A stretch of 64,000 nt of DNA from Fontibacterium abundans (GTDB taxonomy: Bacteria > Pseudomonadota > Alphaproteobacteria > Pelagibacterales > Pelagibacteraceae): the NCBI GenBank assembly GCA_965235095.1, contig OZ249405.1; one strand, given 5' to 3'. This document shows, one piece after another, positions 52,205-61,337 of the stretch. The notes beneath the pieces are model-generated. The model saw nothing but the letters and a program-made list of their open reading frames with translations. It searched no databases and was not told the DNA's origin. Position 1 is the first letter of the stretch. Every line of letters starts with the position of its first letter. Made by a program: the position numbers and the translations under genes.

Positions 52205-52396
52205 TTATTTTTTATTCAATTGTTTAAATCTTTCTGCAGCCTCAACATAGGAAAAATAAGCTTCTTGCAATTCCACATTCCAATATTTTAGTTCCGATAA
52301 AGCTATTTTCTTCCCAGAAACTTTGCAAAGCACATAATCACCTGTAGTAATAATCTCAAAGTTTGCAGGTTTAAATTTTAATTTTGCTTCTTTCAT
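52205..52396 (-). CDS. DUF2093 protein
   Basis: 63 residues. The pattern DYVLCKVSGKKIALSELKYW followed by NVELQEAYFSYVEAAERF matches DUF2093, a small alphaproteobacterial family of unknown function usually found between xseA and an M23 or lpx gene, as here. One Cys only, so no obvious metal site. Confidence 0.8.
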   Translation of the reverse strand: MKEAKLKFKPANFEIITTGDYVLCKVSGKKIALSELKYWNVELQEAYFSYVEAAERFKQLNKK

Positions 52397-52407
52397 AAAA
52401 AATATTT

Positions 52408-53595
52408 TTAACTAATTTTAGCTTTAATTTTTCCATCTGATAATTCAATTGTAATATCATTATTTTTATTAGCACTATCTTTTTTGTAAATAATATTATT
52501 ATTTAAATCTCTAACAATTGAAAAACCTCTTTTTAGAATTCTATTAGTATCTAAGCTATTTAATCTAGAAAAAATACCATTTAAATTTAATTGAAAATAT
52601 TTAAATTTATTTTTTAATAAATTAAAAAGAGATTTGTCAAAACCTTTAATTTTATCTTTTTTTTCTCTAATAAGATTTTTTAAATTATTAATATTTAATG
52701 ATTTTACTAATTGATAAATATTTTTATCTTTCTCTTTTAAAAATAAATTAAAACCGGAAATTAATTGTTTTTGTAATGCAAAAATTTTTTCAATTAAATT
52801 ATTTTTTTCTGGAACAGCTTTTTCTGCGGCAGCTGTTGGGGTTGATGCTCTATAATCTGCAACAAAATCCAGTAAAGTAAAATCAGTTTCATGACCAATT
52901 GCAGAGATAATTGGTATTTTGCTTGCAAATGCAGCTTTCACTACCTTCTCATCATTGAATGAAATTAAATCTTCTGCTCCTCCACCTCCTCTGGCTATTA
53001 TTATTGTATCAACATTAATTTTTGTGTTAAAAAATTCTATACCTTCAATAATTTCTCCTGCTGATTTATTTCCTTGCACAGAAATTGGATAAATTAAAAG
53101 ATGAGTTGGATATCTATCTGTAACTCTATTAATAATATCCATTATTACAGCCCCTGTTGGAGAAGTAATTATTCCAATTTTACTAGGAATAAATGGGATA
53201 GGTTTTTTATGTACTTCGTCAAAATATCCTTCAGCCTGTAATTTTTTTTTTCTTTGCTCAATTAATTTTAGGAGTGCTCCCTCGCCTTGAAGTTCAATTT
53301 GATCTACTTTAATTTGGTAACTTGAAATACTACTTTTGGCATATGTTGTAATTTTTCCTTCAGCAACAACCTCCATTCCTTCTTCTGGAAAAACTTGTAA
53401 AAGTGGTACTGCGCTTGACCAACAAATAGCATTCAGTACAAAATTTTCGTCTTTTAAAGAAAAATACAAATGTCCTTTGTTTTCTTTTATTTTAGAAACC
53501 TCTCCTCTAATTCTCACTCTTTCAAAATTTTCTTCTAAAATATTTTTTGTTAAAGATGTAATTTCTGAAACAGAAAATTCTGGTATGTTTTTCAT
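52408..53595 (-). CDS. xseA: Exodeoxyribonuclease VII large subunit
   Basis: 395 residues from the ATG at 53595; the frame can be extended two codons to a TTG. OB-fold N-terminus (RVRIRGEVSKIKENKGHLYF), catalytic region GIITSPTGAVIMDIINRV, IIIARGGGGAEDLISFND, and SAIGHETDFTLLDFVADYRASTPTAAAE, then a long coiled coil. It degrades single-stranded DNA with XseB, which is not in the window. Divergent from purD by 27 bp. Confidence 0.96.
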   Translation of the reverse strand: MKNIPEFSVSEITSLTKNILEENFERVRIRGEVSKIKENKGHLYFSLKDENFVLNAICWSSAVPLLQVFPEEGMEVVAEGKITTYAKSSISSYQIKVDQIELQGEGALLKLIEQRKKKLQAEGYFDEVHKKPIPFIPSKIGIITSPTGAVIMDIINRVTDRYPTHLLIYPISVQGNKSAGEIIEGIEFFNTKINVDTIIIARGGGGAEDLISFNDEKVVKAAFASKIPIISAIGHETDFTLLDFVADYRASTPTAAAEKAVPEKNNLIEKIFALQKQLISGFNLFLKEKDKNIYQLVKSLNINNLKNLIREKKDKIKGFDKSLFNLLKNKFKYFQLNLNGIFSRLNSLDTNRILKRGFSIVRDLNNNIIYKKDSANKNNDITIELSDGKIKAKIS

Positions 53596-53622
53596 TATCA
53601 ATTTATATACCTATATTATTAT

Positions 53623-54888
53623 ATGAACATAGCTGTTATAGGAAGTGGCGGTAGGGAACATTCTATTTGTTTTAAACTAAAACAATCAAAACAAACTAAT
53701 AAAATTTTTTGTATTCCAGGAAATGCTGGAACAAGCGCAATAGCAGAAAATATTAATATAGACGTTCTTAATTTTAAAAGTATTTCTGAATTTTTAAGAA
53801 ACAATAATATAAAAATAGTATTTGTTGGCCCTGAAGTTCCTTTAGTTAAAGGAATAAAAGATTACTTAGAAAAAAAAGGATTTTTTGTATTTGGACCTTC
53901 TAAAGCGGCATCAAGATTAGAAAAATCTAAATCTTTTACAAAACAACTCTGCAAAAAATATAAAATACCTACGGCACAATATAAATCTTTTAACAGTATG
54001 AAAGGTGTTAATGAGTATATAAAAAAAATGAATACTCCTATTGTTATTAAAGCTGATGGGTTAGCATCTGGCAAGGGAGTTTCTATCTGCAATAGTAAAA
54101 CTGAAGCACTGAAAAAATGTAAAGAAATTAATCTAGGAAAATTTAAAAGTTCTAAAAAATTTGTTATTGAAGAATTTTTATCAGGAGAAGAAGCGAGCTA
54201 CTTTATACTTTCGGATGGAAAAAATTATAAATTTTTTGGAACAGCTCAAGATCACAAAAGAATAGGCGAAGGTGATACTGGTCCTAATACTGGAGGAATG
54301 GGCGCTTACTCTCCTTCAAATATTATTACAAAAAAAGTTGAGGAAAAAATAAAGCAGCAAATTATTGAACCTACATTAAAAGGACTAAAAAAATTAGGAT
54401 GCCCTTTTGTCGGAGTTCTTTACGCAGGCTTAATTATTAAAAACAATCAACCCAAACTCATTGAGTATAATATTCGACTAGGAGATCCTGAATGCCAAGT
54501 TTTGATGATGAGATTAAAAACAGATTTGTTAAAAATTATATTAGCTTGTAAAAAAAAACAAATTAACAAATTAGTAATTAATTGGAGTAATAAAAAAGCA
54601 ATGACAATTGTAGCGTCATCTAAAGGATATCCTAATAAACAAAGTAAAATATCAGAAATAAAAAGTACACAAAAAATCCTACTCAATAATAATCAGTATT
54701 TATTTCACGCAAGTACATTTAAAAAAAATAATAGAATTTTCTCATCTGGTGGTAGAGTTTTAAATGCCACGGCTTTAAGTAAAAATCTTAAATCAGCCCG
54801 AGATACATGTGTTAACATGTTAAAAAAAATTAACTGGAAAGACAAATACTTTAGAAAAGATATTGGCTGGAGAGCAATTAATAGCTAA
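53623..54888 (+). CDS. purD: Phosphoribosylamine-glycine ligase
   Basis: 421 residues, ATP-grasp enzyme, step two of purine synthesis. GSGGREHSICFKLKQS opens it; IKADGLASGKGVSIC is the ATP-binding loop; DHKRIGEGDTGPNTGGMGAY and EYNIRLGDPECQVLMMRL are the active-site blocks. Uses PRPP made by prs (9.6 kb) one step earlier. Ends overlapping the convergent tadA by 4 bases. Confidence 0.97.
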   Translation: MNIAVIGSGGREHSICFKLKQSKQTNKIFCIPGNAGTSAIAENINIDVLNFKSISEFLRNNNIKIVFVGPEVPLVKGIKDYLEKKGFFVFGPSKAASRLEKSKSFTKQLCKKYKIPTAQYKSFNSMKGVNEYIKKMNTPIVIKADGLASGKGVSICNSKTEALKKCKEINLGKFKSSKKFVIEEFLSGEEASYFILSDGKNYKFFGTAQDHKRIGEGDTGPNTGGMGAYSPSNIITKKVEEKIKQQIIEPTLKGLKKLGCPFVGVLYAGLIIKNNQPKLIEYNIRLGDPECQVLMMRLKTDLLKIILACKKKQINKLVINWSNKKAMTIVASSKGYPNKQSKISEIKSTQKILLNNNQYLFHASTFKKNNRIFSSGGRVLNATALSKNLKSARDTCVNMLKKINWKDKYFRKDIGWRAINS

Positions 54889-55340
54889 TTACGTTTTTTC
54901 TTAAAAAAATTTTTCATTAAATTTAAAAAAATATTTTCTTTAAAGCCATAATAAAACTTAGGCTTATGATGTAAATTATTAGAATAAATCAACTTTGGAC
55001 CATTAATAAAACCTCCTGACTTTTTATCTTCTAAGCAAAAGTAAACTCTTCTAATTCTAGAAAGAGAAATTGCAGAGGTACACATGGCGCATGGCTCTAA
55101 AGAACAATAAATATCAAATTTATCTAATCTTTTTGAATTTGATAATTTTGAAGCTTTTAAAATAGCATTAATCTCAGCATGTAAAATAAGATTTTTTTTA
55201 GATTGATTTATGCATGCTGATATAACTTTTTTATTAACTGGATCTACTATAATTGCGCTAATAGGAAGCTCTCCTAAAGCAAGAGCTTTTTTTGATAATT
55301 TTAAAAGTAAATTAGTATAAATATCAATTTGACCATTCAT
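54885..55340 (-). CDS. tadA: tRNA-specific adenosine deaminase
   Basis: 151 residues. Converts A34 to inosine in tRNA-Arg. Zinc site: HAEINAILKA (His, catalytic Glu) and CSLEPCAMCTSAISLSRIRR (PCxxC). Length and GGFINGPKLIYSNN-type tail agree with TadA rather than cytosine deaminase. Its start codon is one base from that of the divergent pseudouridine synthase. Confidence 0.93.
   Translation of the reverse strand: MNGQIDIYTNLLLKLSKKALALGELPISAIIVDPVNKKVISACINQSKKNLILHAEINAILKASKLSNSKRLDKFDIYCSLEPCAMCTSAISLSRIRRVYFCLEDKKSGGFINGPKLIYSNNLHHKPKFYYGFKENIFLNLMKNFFKKKRN
55292..55321 (+). promoter_or_regulatory. Candidate promoter of the pseudouridine synthase, inside tadA
   Basis: TTGATA (55292-55297) and TATAAA (55316-55321) are 18 bp apart and lie within the first codons of tadA on the opposite strand, about 20 bases before the plus-strand ATG. 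With only one base between the two genes, a promoter must lie inside tadA. AT-rich chance matches remain possible. Confidence 0.4.
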
Positions 55341-55341
55341 T

Positions 55342-56082
55342 ATGAATAATAATTATCAAAAAAAAATTAGAATAGCTAAATTTTTATCTAGTAAAGGATA
55401 TGGTTCTCGACGTGAAATAGAGCAATTAATTCAAAAAAATAAAATTATTGTTAATAAAGAAATTATTTCATCACCTATTACTTTTGTAAACAATGAAGAC
55501 GAAATAATTATAAATAATAAAAAGATTAATCTTGAAAAAAAATTAGATGTATGGAAATTTTATAAACCATTAAACTACATCACATCTCGTAATAAGCAGG
55601 ATGATAGACCAATTATATATGACCTATTACCTTTTAATCTAAAAAAAATAAAAACTGTTGGTAGACTAGATATTAATTCCGAAGGACTTTTATTGTTAAC
55701 AGATGATGGAGAAATAATAAGAAATTTAGAATTACCGAAAAATAAATTTATTAGAAAATATAAAATTAGAGTTTATGGATACATAGATGAAAATTCTTTG
55801 GAAAGAATTAGCAGAGGAGTAAAGATAAACAACATTAAATACGCTCCTTTTGAATATAAATTATTAAAAAAAGGAAATGCAAATTCTTGGGTAGAGTTTC
55901 ATATGCGTGAAGGAAAAAATAATGAAATAAGAAATTTATGTGCCGCTGTTAATCTTAAAGTTAATAGACTTATTCGTCTGGAATACGGCCCGTTTAAACT
56001 CAAAAACTTATTACCTGGAAAAGTAGAAAAAGTAGAAGAGAAAGAAATGAGATTATATGAGGATCATATCAGGAAAATATAA
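55342..56082 (+). CDS. rluB: rRNA pseudouridine synthase, RsuA/RluB family
   Basis: 246 residues. S4 RNA-binding domain (IRIAKFLSSKGYGSRREIEQ), then the catalytic VGRLDINSEGLLLLTDDGE with its Asp, and HMREGKNNEIRNLCAAVNLK. Basic and Lys-rich. RluB (23S), RsuA (16S) and RluE/F share these motifs, so the exact target is a best guess. Overlaps rsmD by 26 bases. Confidence 0.88.
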   Translation: MNNNYQKKIRIAKFLSSKGYGSRREIEQLIQKNKIIVNKEIISSPITFVNNEDEIIINNKKINLEKKLDVWKFYKPLNYITSRNKQDDRPIIYDLLPFNLKKIKTVGRLDINSEGLLLLTDDGEIIRNLELPKNKFIRKYKIRVYGYIDENSLERISRGVKINNIKYAPFEYKLLKKGNANSWVEFHMREGKNNEIRNLCAAVNLKVNRLIRLEYGPFKLKNLLPGKVEKVEEKEMRLYEDHIRKI

Positions 56083-56623
56083 AGGAAAAAAAATACTTTT
56101 CCCAAACAAATTAATTACTAGACCCCTAAGAGATAGGGTTAAGGAAAATATATTTAATATATTACAGCACTCAAATAAAATTCAATTTGAATTCAAAAAT
56201 TCGACAGTTCTAGATCTTTTTTCCGGTTCTGGTTCTTTTGGATTGGAATGTTTATCAAGAGAAGTGGAAAAAGTATTTTTTTTTGAAAAAAATCCAGAAG
56301 CTTTTTCTATTTTAAAAAAAAATCTTAATACGCTAAATATACTTAGCGCGAATGCTATCGCAACTAATGAAGATGTTTCTTTTATTCAGAATAATAATTT
56401 ATTTAATAATATCAAACCTAACTTAATATTTTTAGATCCGCCTTTTAAAATAAAAAATATTAATGATATTATAAATGACTTAAAAAAGATTGTTAACAAA
56501 AAAAATTTATTAGTTATTCATACAAACTCTGAAAACAATATTGAAAATAAAGAACTCAACATTATTGAGGAGAGAATTTATGGTGTTTCTAAAATATACT
56601 TTGCAAAATTAAATCTAACTTAA
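56057..56623 (+). CDS. rsmD: 16S rRNA (guanine-966-N2)-methyltransferase
   Basis: 188 residues. IISGKYKGKKILFP and TRPLRDRVKENIFNIL open the protein; VLDLFSGSGSFGLECLSRE binds SAM; LIFLDPPFK is the catalytic DPPF. Coupled to the pseudouridine synthase, giving an rRNA-modification pair. Overlaps the convergent pgi by 9 bases. Confidence 0.95.
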   Translation: MRIISGKYKGKKILFPNKLITRPLRDRVKENIFNILQHSNKIQFEFKNSTVLDLFSGSGSFGLECLSREVEKVFFFEKNPEAFSILKKNLNTLNILSANAIATNEDVSFIQNNNLFNNIKPNLIFLDPPFKIKNINDIINDLKKIVNKKNLLVIHTNSENNIENKELNIIEERIYGVSKIYFAKLNLT

Positions 56624-57799
56624 TAAAGAATAAGTCTCTTTTTTAATTGTCTCTACAGCTGGTTGATTAAAAGGGTTTAAATTAAGGGCTTTACACAAAA
56701 TTGCTGTTTCTAGCATTGAGTAGACAAGTAAAGAGATAAAGCTTTGAATAGGCTTTTTTTGATCAATCAATATTACACGAAATGGTATCAAATTCTTTTT
56801 AAACACATTTATCGTCGCATTAAATTGCGCATCAATAATATTATTTAATGAACTTTTTTTAAATTTTTGATCAAAATAATCTTTTATTGGCAGATCCTTT
56901 TTATTATTGATTATTTTAAAGAATGTAAAAAATTTATTTCTCTTGCCGTCTAAATAAAGCTGCATAATGCTATGATGATCTTTTGGACACTCTGAAATAA
57001 TTGGTGTGAAATCTTTGCCATTTTTTCCAATACTTTCTGCCAATAATTGTTGATGCCAATAACCATAACTTAACAAACTATGAGAATAGATAAGAGACAC
57101 ATGAGTGTCTATTTTAGATTTTGTAATTAAAGTTAGTAAATTAGCTGCATTACTAATTAGATTTTTCTTTAAATCTTTTTTAAGAACAGAATTAATGCCT
57201 TGTATAATTTTCTTATAATCTAAATTAAACATTAACAAACCCACCTCTGATAAAACGGAATAACGACCACTAAGGTTTGCATTGTGTTCATAAAATAAAA
57301 TATTATTTTCTCTTGCAAAATTAAATAGAACGCTATTTTTCTCTGAAATAATTATAAAATTTTTTGATATATTTTTTTTTCTTTTTTTAAAATTATTTAA
57401 AACAATATTAAAATTTGTTAAGGTTTCTAAAGTTTCTCCGGATTTAGATATAATAAAAATTGAGAATTTACTTAGATCTTTTTTAATAAAATCATTATTT
57501 TTGAAATTATTTAAATTATCCAGAAAATAATAATTCTTATCTAAGCCAAAAAAAGAAGAAAGCATCTTAGATCCAAGAACAGATCCACCCATTCCTACTA
57601 TTAAGATATTTTTATGTATCCTTTTCTTTACAACTATTTTTTTTAAAAAAATAATTTTTTGGTACTCTGGTGACAATGTATTAAAGAAAAAATTTTCTTT
57701 ATTATTAAGTAAATTTTTAAATATCTCAGAGCATTTTCTTAAATTATTCTTATAAACTATTGAGTTATTTTTTGAAAAATTAAAAGAATTAATTTTCAT
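56615..57799 (-). CDS. pgi: Glucose-6-phosphate isomerase
   Basis: 394 residues, shorter than the approximately 550 of E. coli but near compact bacterial forms. Signatures: ILIVGMGGSVLGSKMLSSFF, FIISKSGETLETLTNFNI (phosphate site), NLSGRYSVLSEVGLLMF, LLAESIGKNGKDFTP with the catalytic Glu, and LNPFNQPAVETIKKE at the end. Interconverts glucose- and fructose-6-phosphate. Followed upstream by the DUF3035-lspA-ileS-ribF run on the same strand. Confidence 0.93.
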   Translation of the reverse strand: MKINSFNFSKNNSIVYKNNLRKCSEIFKNLLNNKENFFFNTLSPEYQKIIFLKKIVVKKRIHKNILIVGMGGSVLGSKMLSSFFGLDKNYYFLDNLNNFKNNDFIKKDLSKFSIFIISKSGETLETLTNFNIVLNNFKKRKKNISKNFIIISEKNSVLFNFARENNILFYEHNANLSGRYSVLSEVGLLMFNLDYKKIIQGINSVLKKDLKKNLISNAANLLTLITKSKIDTHVSLIYSHSLLSYGYWHQQLLAESIGKNGKDFTPIISECPKDHHSIMQLYLDGKRNKFFTFFKIINNKKDLPIKDYFDQKFKKSSLNNIIDAQFNATINVFKKNLIPFRVILIDQKKPIQSFISLLVYSMLETAILCKALNLNPFNQPAVETIKKETYSLLS

Positions 57800-57803
57800 C
57801 GAA

Positions 57804-58115
57804 CTATTTTATTTTTTCAAGAATACTTTTTTCTAAAGATCCGGAGTCTGTTCCTTTGTTAATTTCTGTATCTTTTTTATCTTTACCAAGATTTTTATTA
57901 AAAATATCTTTTAAATTATCTTTCTCGTCTTTTTGATTGTTTTGATTTACTGAATCTGGTGGCAACAAATCGAAATTTGGGGGCATGGTCAAAGGATTTC
58001 TTTTTTCAATTAAAAATTCGTCAGGAACGTCTTTTTTCATGCCTAACCCTTTTTGAACATTTTCGCATGAGCTTAATAATATGAATAATACAAATAAATT
58101 TATAATTTTTTTCAT
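57804..58115 (-). CDS. DUF3035 lipoprotein (BamF-like)
   Basis: 103 residues. Lipoprotein signal (KKIINLFVLFILLSSC) with lipobox LSSC, then PDEFLIEKRNPLTMPPNFDL, the DUF3035 hallmark, and a disordered Asn/Asp/Lys-rich tail. DUF3035 has been linked to a BAM-complex subunit (BamF) in Caulobacter as I recall it. Overlaps lspA by 4 bases (ATGA), so the lipoprotein is co-translated with its own signal peptidase. Confidence 0.82.
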   Translation of the reverse strand: MKKIINLFVLFILLSSCENVQKGLGMKKDVPDEFLIEKRNPLTMPPNFDLLPPDSVNQNNQKDEKDNLKDIFNKNLGKDKKDTEINKGTDSGSLEKSILEKIK

Positions 58116-58591
58116 GCTTTTTTTATTTTAAATAGATCAATTGTTATTAAACCAATAATTCCAATAGTGATAAAAATATCAGCAATATTAAAGGTAAACC
58201 AGTGAAAACTCTCATAATGCAGATCTATAAAGTCTGGAACAGAACTATAATAATATCTGTCAAATAAATTACCTAATGCTCCTCCTAAAATTATAGAAAT
58301 AAAAATAGATTCTAAGTAATTTGATGAAGATAACATCCAATAAATTAATATTAAATTAATAGCAGTTATAATTATTGAAATAAGTAAATAAAAAATATTA
58401 GCTTCGAGTTGCAAAATTCCAAAACCAATTCCACTATTCCAAACTAGAGAAAAATTAAGAAAAGAGTTAATATAAATTTCAGAAGAAGAATTATTTAAAA
58501 AATTTTTTAAAATTAAAATTTTTGAAATTCTATCTATTGCAAAAAGAACAAGAACAAAAATAAATAAATATATCTTTTTTTTATTCGTCAT
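58112..58591 (-). CDS. lspA: Lipoprotein signal peptidase II
   Basis: 159 residues, four helices. Catalytic aspartates in GNLFDRYYYSSVPDFIDLHY and FNIADIFITIGIIGLI; FSLVWNSGIGFGIL is the conserved N-terminal loop. Cleaves lipoprotein signal peptides after Lgt has acylated them. One base from ileS, in the standard ribF-ileS-lspA order. Confidence 0.96.
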   Translation of the reverse strand: MTNKKKIYLFIFVLVLFAIDRISKILILKNFLNNSSSEIYINSFLNFSLVWNSGIGFGILQLEANIFYLLISIIITAINLILIYWMLSSSNYLESIFISIILGGALGNLFDRYYYSSVPDFIDLHYESFHWFTFNIADIFITIGIIGLITIDLFKIKKA

Positions 58592-58592
58592 A

Positions 58593-61337
58593 TTAATTTT
58601 TTAAACCACAAATATCTCTACTGCATGGTTTTTCTAAGATCTTCCAACAACGAGAGCATTTTTGTCCCTTTGCTTTTAGTATTCTTACAGCTACTCCCTC
58701 TACATCTTTTAAAGAAAATAAATCATTTTGATTAATAAAAGATTCTGCCTTTGCTTCTGAGCATATAAAAATTTCACTAAGATCTTCTTGTTTTATAATA
58801 TTTAGATATTCATCTTTTAAATAAACAATAACGTTTGCTTCTAGGCTAGAACCGATAATCTTCTTATTTCTAATATCTTCTATAGCTGCATTAACAACTT
58901 GTTTTACTTTCTTAATACCAATCCACTTATTTTTGATTTCAGAATTATTCCACATCAAAGGTATAACTGGAAAATCCTGCAAATGAATACTCTTATATTT
59001 TTTATTTTTAATTACTTGATAAGCCTCTTCAGATGTAAAGGATAAAATTGGAGAAAACCATTTTAATAAAAAATTAATAAGAACATTTAATATTTCTAAA
59101 CAGTTATTTCTTCTTTGACTATTTTCACTATCGCAATAGAGAATATCTTTCTTTATATCAAAATAAAAGGCCGAAAGATCCAAAGTGCAGAAATTTAAAA
59201 GCTCAATATATATTTTATGAAAATTATAAGACTTAATATAATCTCTAAATCTTAAATCAAAGTCATATACTTGAGTTAAGATATATTTCTCTAATGATGA
59301 TAATTTTGAATATTCTATTTTAGAAAAGTCATCGTTTAACAATTTGTCATTTAAATTTCCTAAAAGAAATCTAAGAGTGTTTCGAATTTTTCTATACGAC
59401 TCGGCATGTTGATTTAAAATTGCTTTATCAATCTTTAAATCTTCAGAATAATCTGATGCAACAACCCATAATCTTAGTACATCTGCTCCAAAATTTTTAA
59501 TAACTTCTTCTGGCATAACTACATTCCCTAATGATTTCGACATTTTTTGTCCTTTGCCATCAACAACAAATCCGTGACACAAAATATTTTGAAATGGAGC
59601 GGTTCCTTTTGTTCCGCAAGATTCAAGCAAAGAAGAATGGAACCAGCCTCTGTGTTGATCTGATCCTTCTAAATAAAGATTTGCTGGCCATGCAAGTTCT
59701 GGTCTTTTATCCAAAACATAACTATGTGAAGAACCGCTATCAAACCAAACTTCCACGATATCTTTAACCTGCTCATAATCATTAGCGTTATAATCATTGC
59801 CTAAAAAATCTTGCGGCTGCCTTTCAAACCAAGAATCGCTACCCTCTTCTTCAAATATTTTTGCTATAGCTTCTAATACTTTTTGATCTGCCAACGGTTT
59901 TCCTGTTTTTTTTGAAATAAATATTGGCAACGGTACGCCCCAAACTCTTTGTCGAGAAACACACCAATCTGGTCTTGTTTCTATCATTGATCTTAATCTA
60001 TTTTGTCCAACCGCTGGATAGAATTTTGTATTGCTAATTGCAGCAATCGATTTTTTTCTCAGCTCATTTGTTTCCATAGATATAAACCATTGAGGTGTAG
60101 CTCTATGAACTAAAGGCGCTTTAGATCTCCACGAATGTGGGTAGCTATGCTTTAGTTTACCTTTGCCTAATAATCTCGATAAATTAGTTAACTCATTAAT
60201 AATTACATCATCAGCTTTAAAAATATGAGTACCAGAAAATTTAATAATATTTTTTGTATAATGTCCTTTGTCATCAATTGTATCAAAGGCTTGAATATTA
60301 TTATTTAAACATAAGTAGTAATCATCAGGTCCATGACTAGGTGCGCAATGAACAATTCCTGTTCCCTGTTCTAAATTAACAAAATTGGCATCAAGCATAG
60401 GAACATCAAAGGTATAACCAATATCTTTGAAGGGATGACTACAAATGATATTTTTTAATTCCGATCCAGAAAAACTTTCAATAATTTCATGTTTTGTAAT
60501 TGCGCAATCTGCTAAAACTTTATCTATTAATTTTTCTGCAATAATAATTTTTTCATTATTATTTATTTTAACAATAGAATAATTAATTTTATTATTAAAA
60601 GCTAAGGCTCTATTACAAGGAATAGTCCAAGGAGTTGTTGTCCAAATAACAACGTTACAATTTAAAAATTTTTCTGGTCCAGACTTAATTAAAAACTTTG
60701 AATAAATTGTATTAGAAGTGTGATCATAATACTCAACCTCCGCATCAGCTAAAGCAGTTGATTCAACAACAGACCATAAAACTGGTTTAAATCCTCTATA
60801 TAGTCCTCCATTAATTATAAATTTACTAATCTCTCTTGTTATTTGAGCTTCTGAAGACTTGCTCATAGTCGTGTAATAATTCTTCCAATCTCCGTTTACT
60901 CCTAATCTATTAAACTCTTTCTTTTGGATCTCGATCCAACTAGTTGCAAATTCTCTACATTCCTTTCTAAATTCATTAACTGGAACAGAGTCTTTGTTTT
61001 TTCCTTTCTTTTTATATTCTTCCTCTACTTTCCATTCTATTGGCAACCCATGACAATCCCATCCTGGCACATAAGGGGCATCCTTACCTGTCATTTGATT
61101 AAATCTTACAACGATGTCTTTTAAAATTTTATTTAATGCCGTTCCAATATGAATGTGCCCGTTTGCATAAGGAGGTCCGTCATGTAAAATAAATTTTTCT
61201 CGGCCTTTGCTGTTAGATCTCAATTCTTCATAAAGGTTAATTTGTTCCCAAAATTTAAGTATTTCAGGTTCTTTTGTAGGCAAATTGGCCTTCATAGGAA
61301 AAGAAGTTTCGGGAAGATTAATTTTAATTTCTGACAT
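58593..61337 (-). CDS. ileS: Isoleucyl-tRNA synthetase
   Basis: 914 residues, class I. DGPPYANGHIHIGTALNKI holds the HIGH motif and KMSKSLGNVVMPEEVI the KMSKS loop. The CP1 editing domain is present (WTTTPWTIPCNRALAF, GTGIVHCAPSHGPDDY). The C-terminal zinc knuckle is CSRCWKILEKPCSRDIC. Its bacterial (IleS1-type) layout suggests mupirocin sensitivity by family. Overlaps ribF by one base. Confidence 0.98.
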   Translation of the reverse strand: MSEIKINLPETSFPMKANLPTKEPEILKFWEQINLYEELRSNSKGREKFILHDGPPYANGHIHIGTALNKILKDIVVRFNQMTGKDAPYVPGWDCHGLPIEWKVEEEYKKKGKNKDSVPVNEFRKECREFATSWIEIQKKEFNRLGVNGDWKNYYTTMSKSSEAQITREISKFIINGGLYRGFKPVLWSVVESTALADAEVEYYDHTSNTIYSKFLIKSGPEKFLNCNVVIWTTTPWTIPCNRALAFNNKINYSIVKINNNEKIIIAEKLIDKVLADCAITKHEIIESFSGSELKNIICSHPFKDIGYTFDVPMLDANFVNLEQGTGIVHCAPSHGPDDYYLCLNNNIQAFDTIDDKGHYTKNIIKFSGTHIFKADDVIINELTNLSRLLGKGKLKHSYPHSWRSKAPLVHRATPQWFISMETNELRKKSIAAISNTKFYPAVGQNRLRSMIETRPDWCVSRQRVWGVPLPIFISKKTGKPLADQKVLEAIAKIFEEEGSDSWFERQPQDFLGNDYNANDYEQVKDIVEVWFDSGSSHSYVLDKRPELAWPANLYLEGSDQHRGWFHSSLLESCGTKGTAPFQNILCHGFVVDGKGQKMSKSLGNVVMPEEVIKNFGADVLRLWVVASDYSEDLKIDKAILNQHAESYRKIRNTLRFLLGNLNDKLLNDDFSKIEYSKLSSLEKYILTQVYDFDLRFRDYIKSYNFHKIYIELLNFCTLDLSAFYFDIKKDILYCDSENSQRRNNCLEILNVLINFLLKWFSPILSFTSEEAYQVIKNKKYKSIHLQDFPVIPLMWNNSEIKNKWIGIKKVKQVVNAAIEDIRNKKIIGSSLEANVIVYLKDEYLNIIKQEDLSEIFICSEAKAESFINQNDLFSLKDVEGVAVRILKAKGQKCSRCWKILEKPCSRDICGLKN

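Noticed and set aside
57804..58000. Disordered Lys/Asp/Asn tail of the DUF3035 lipoprotein as a sign of frameshift
   Set aside because: The frame is intact, ends 4 bp before pgi, and low-complexity tails are normal for this family and genome.
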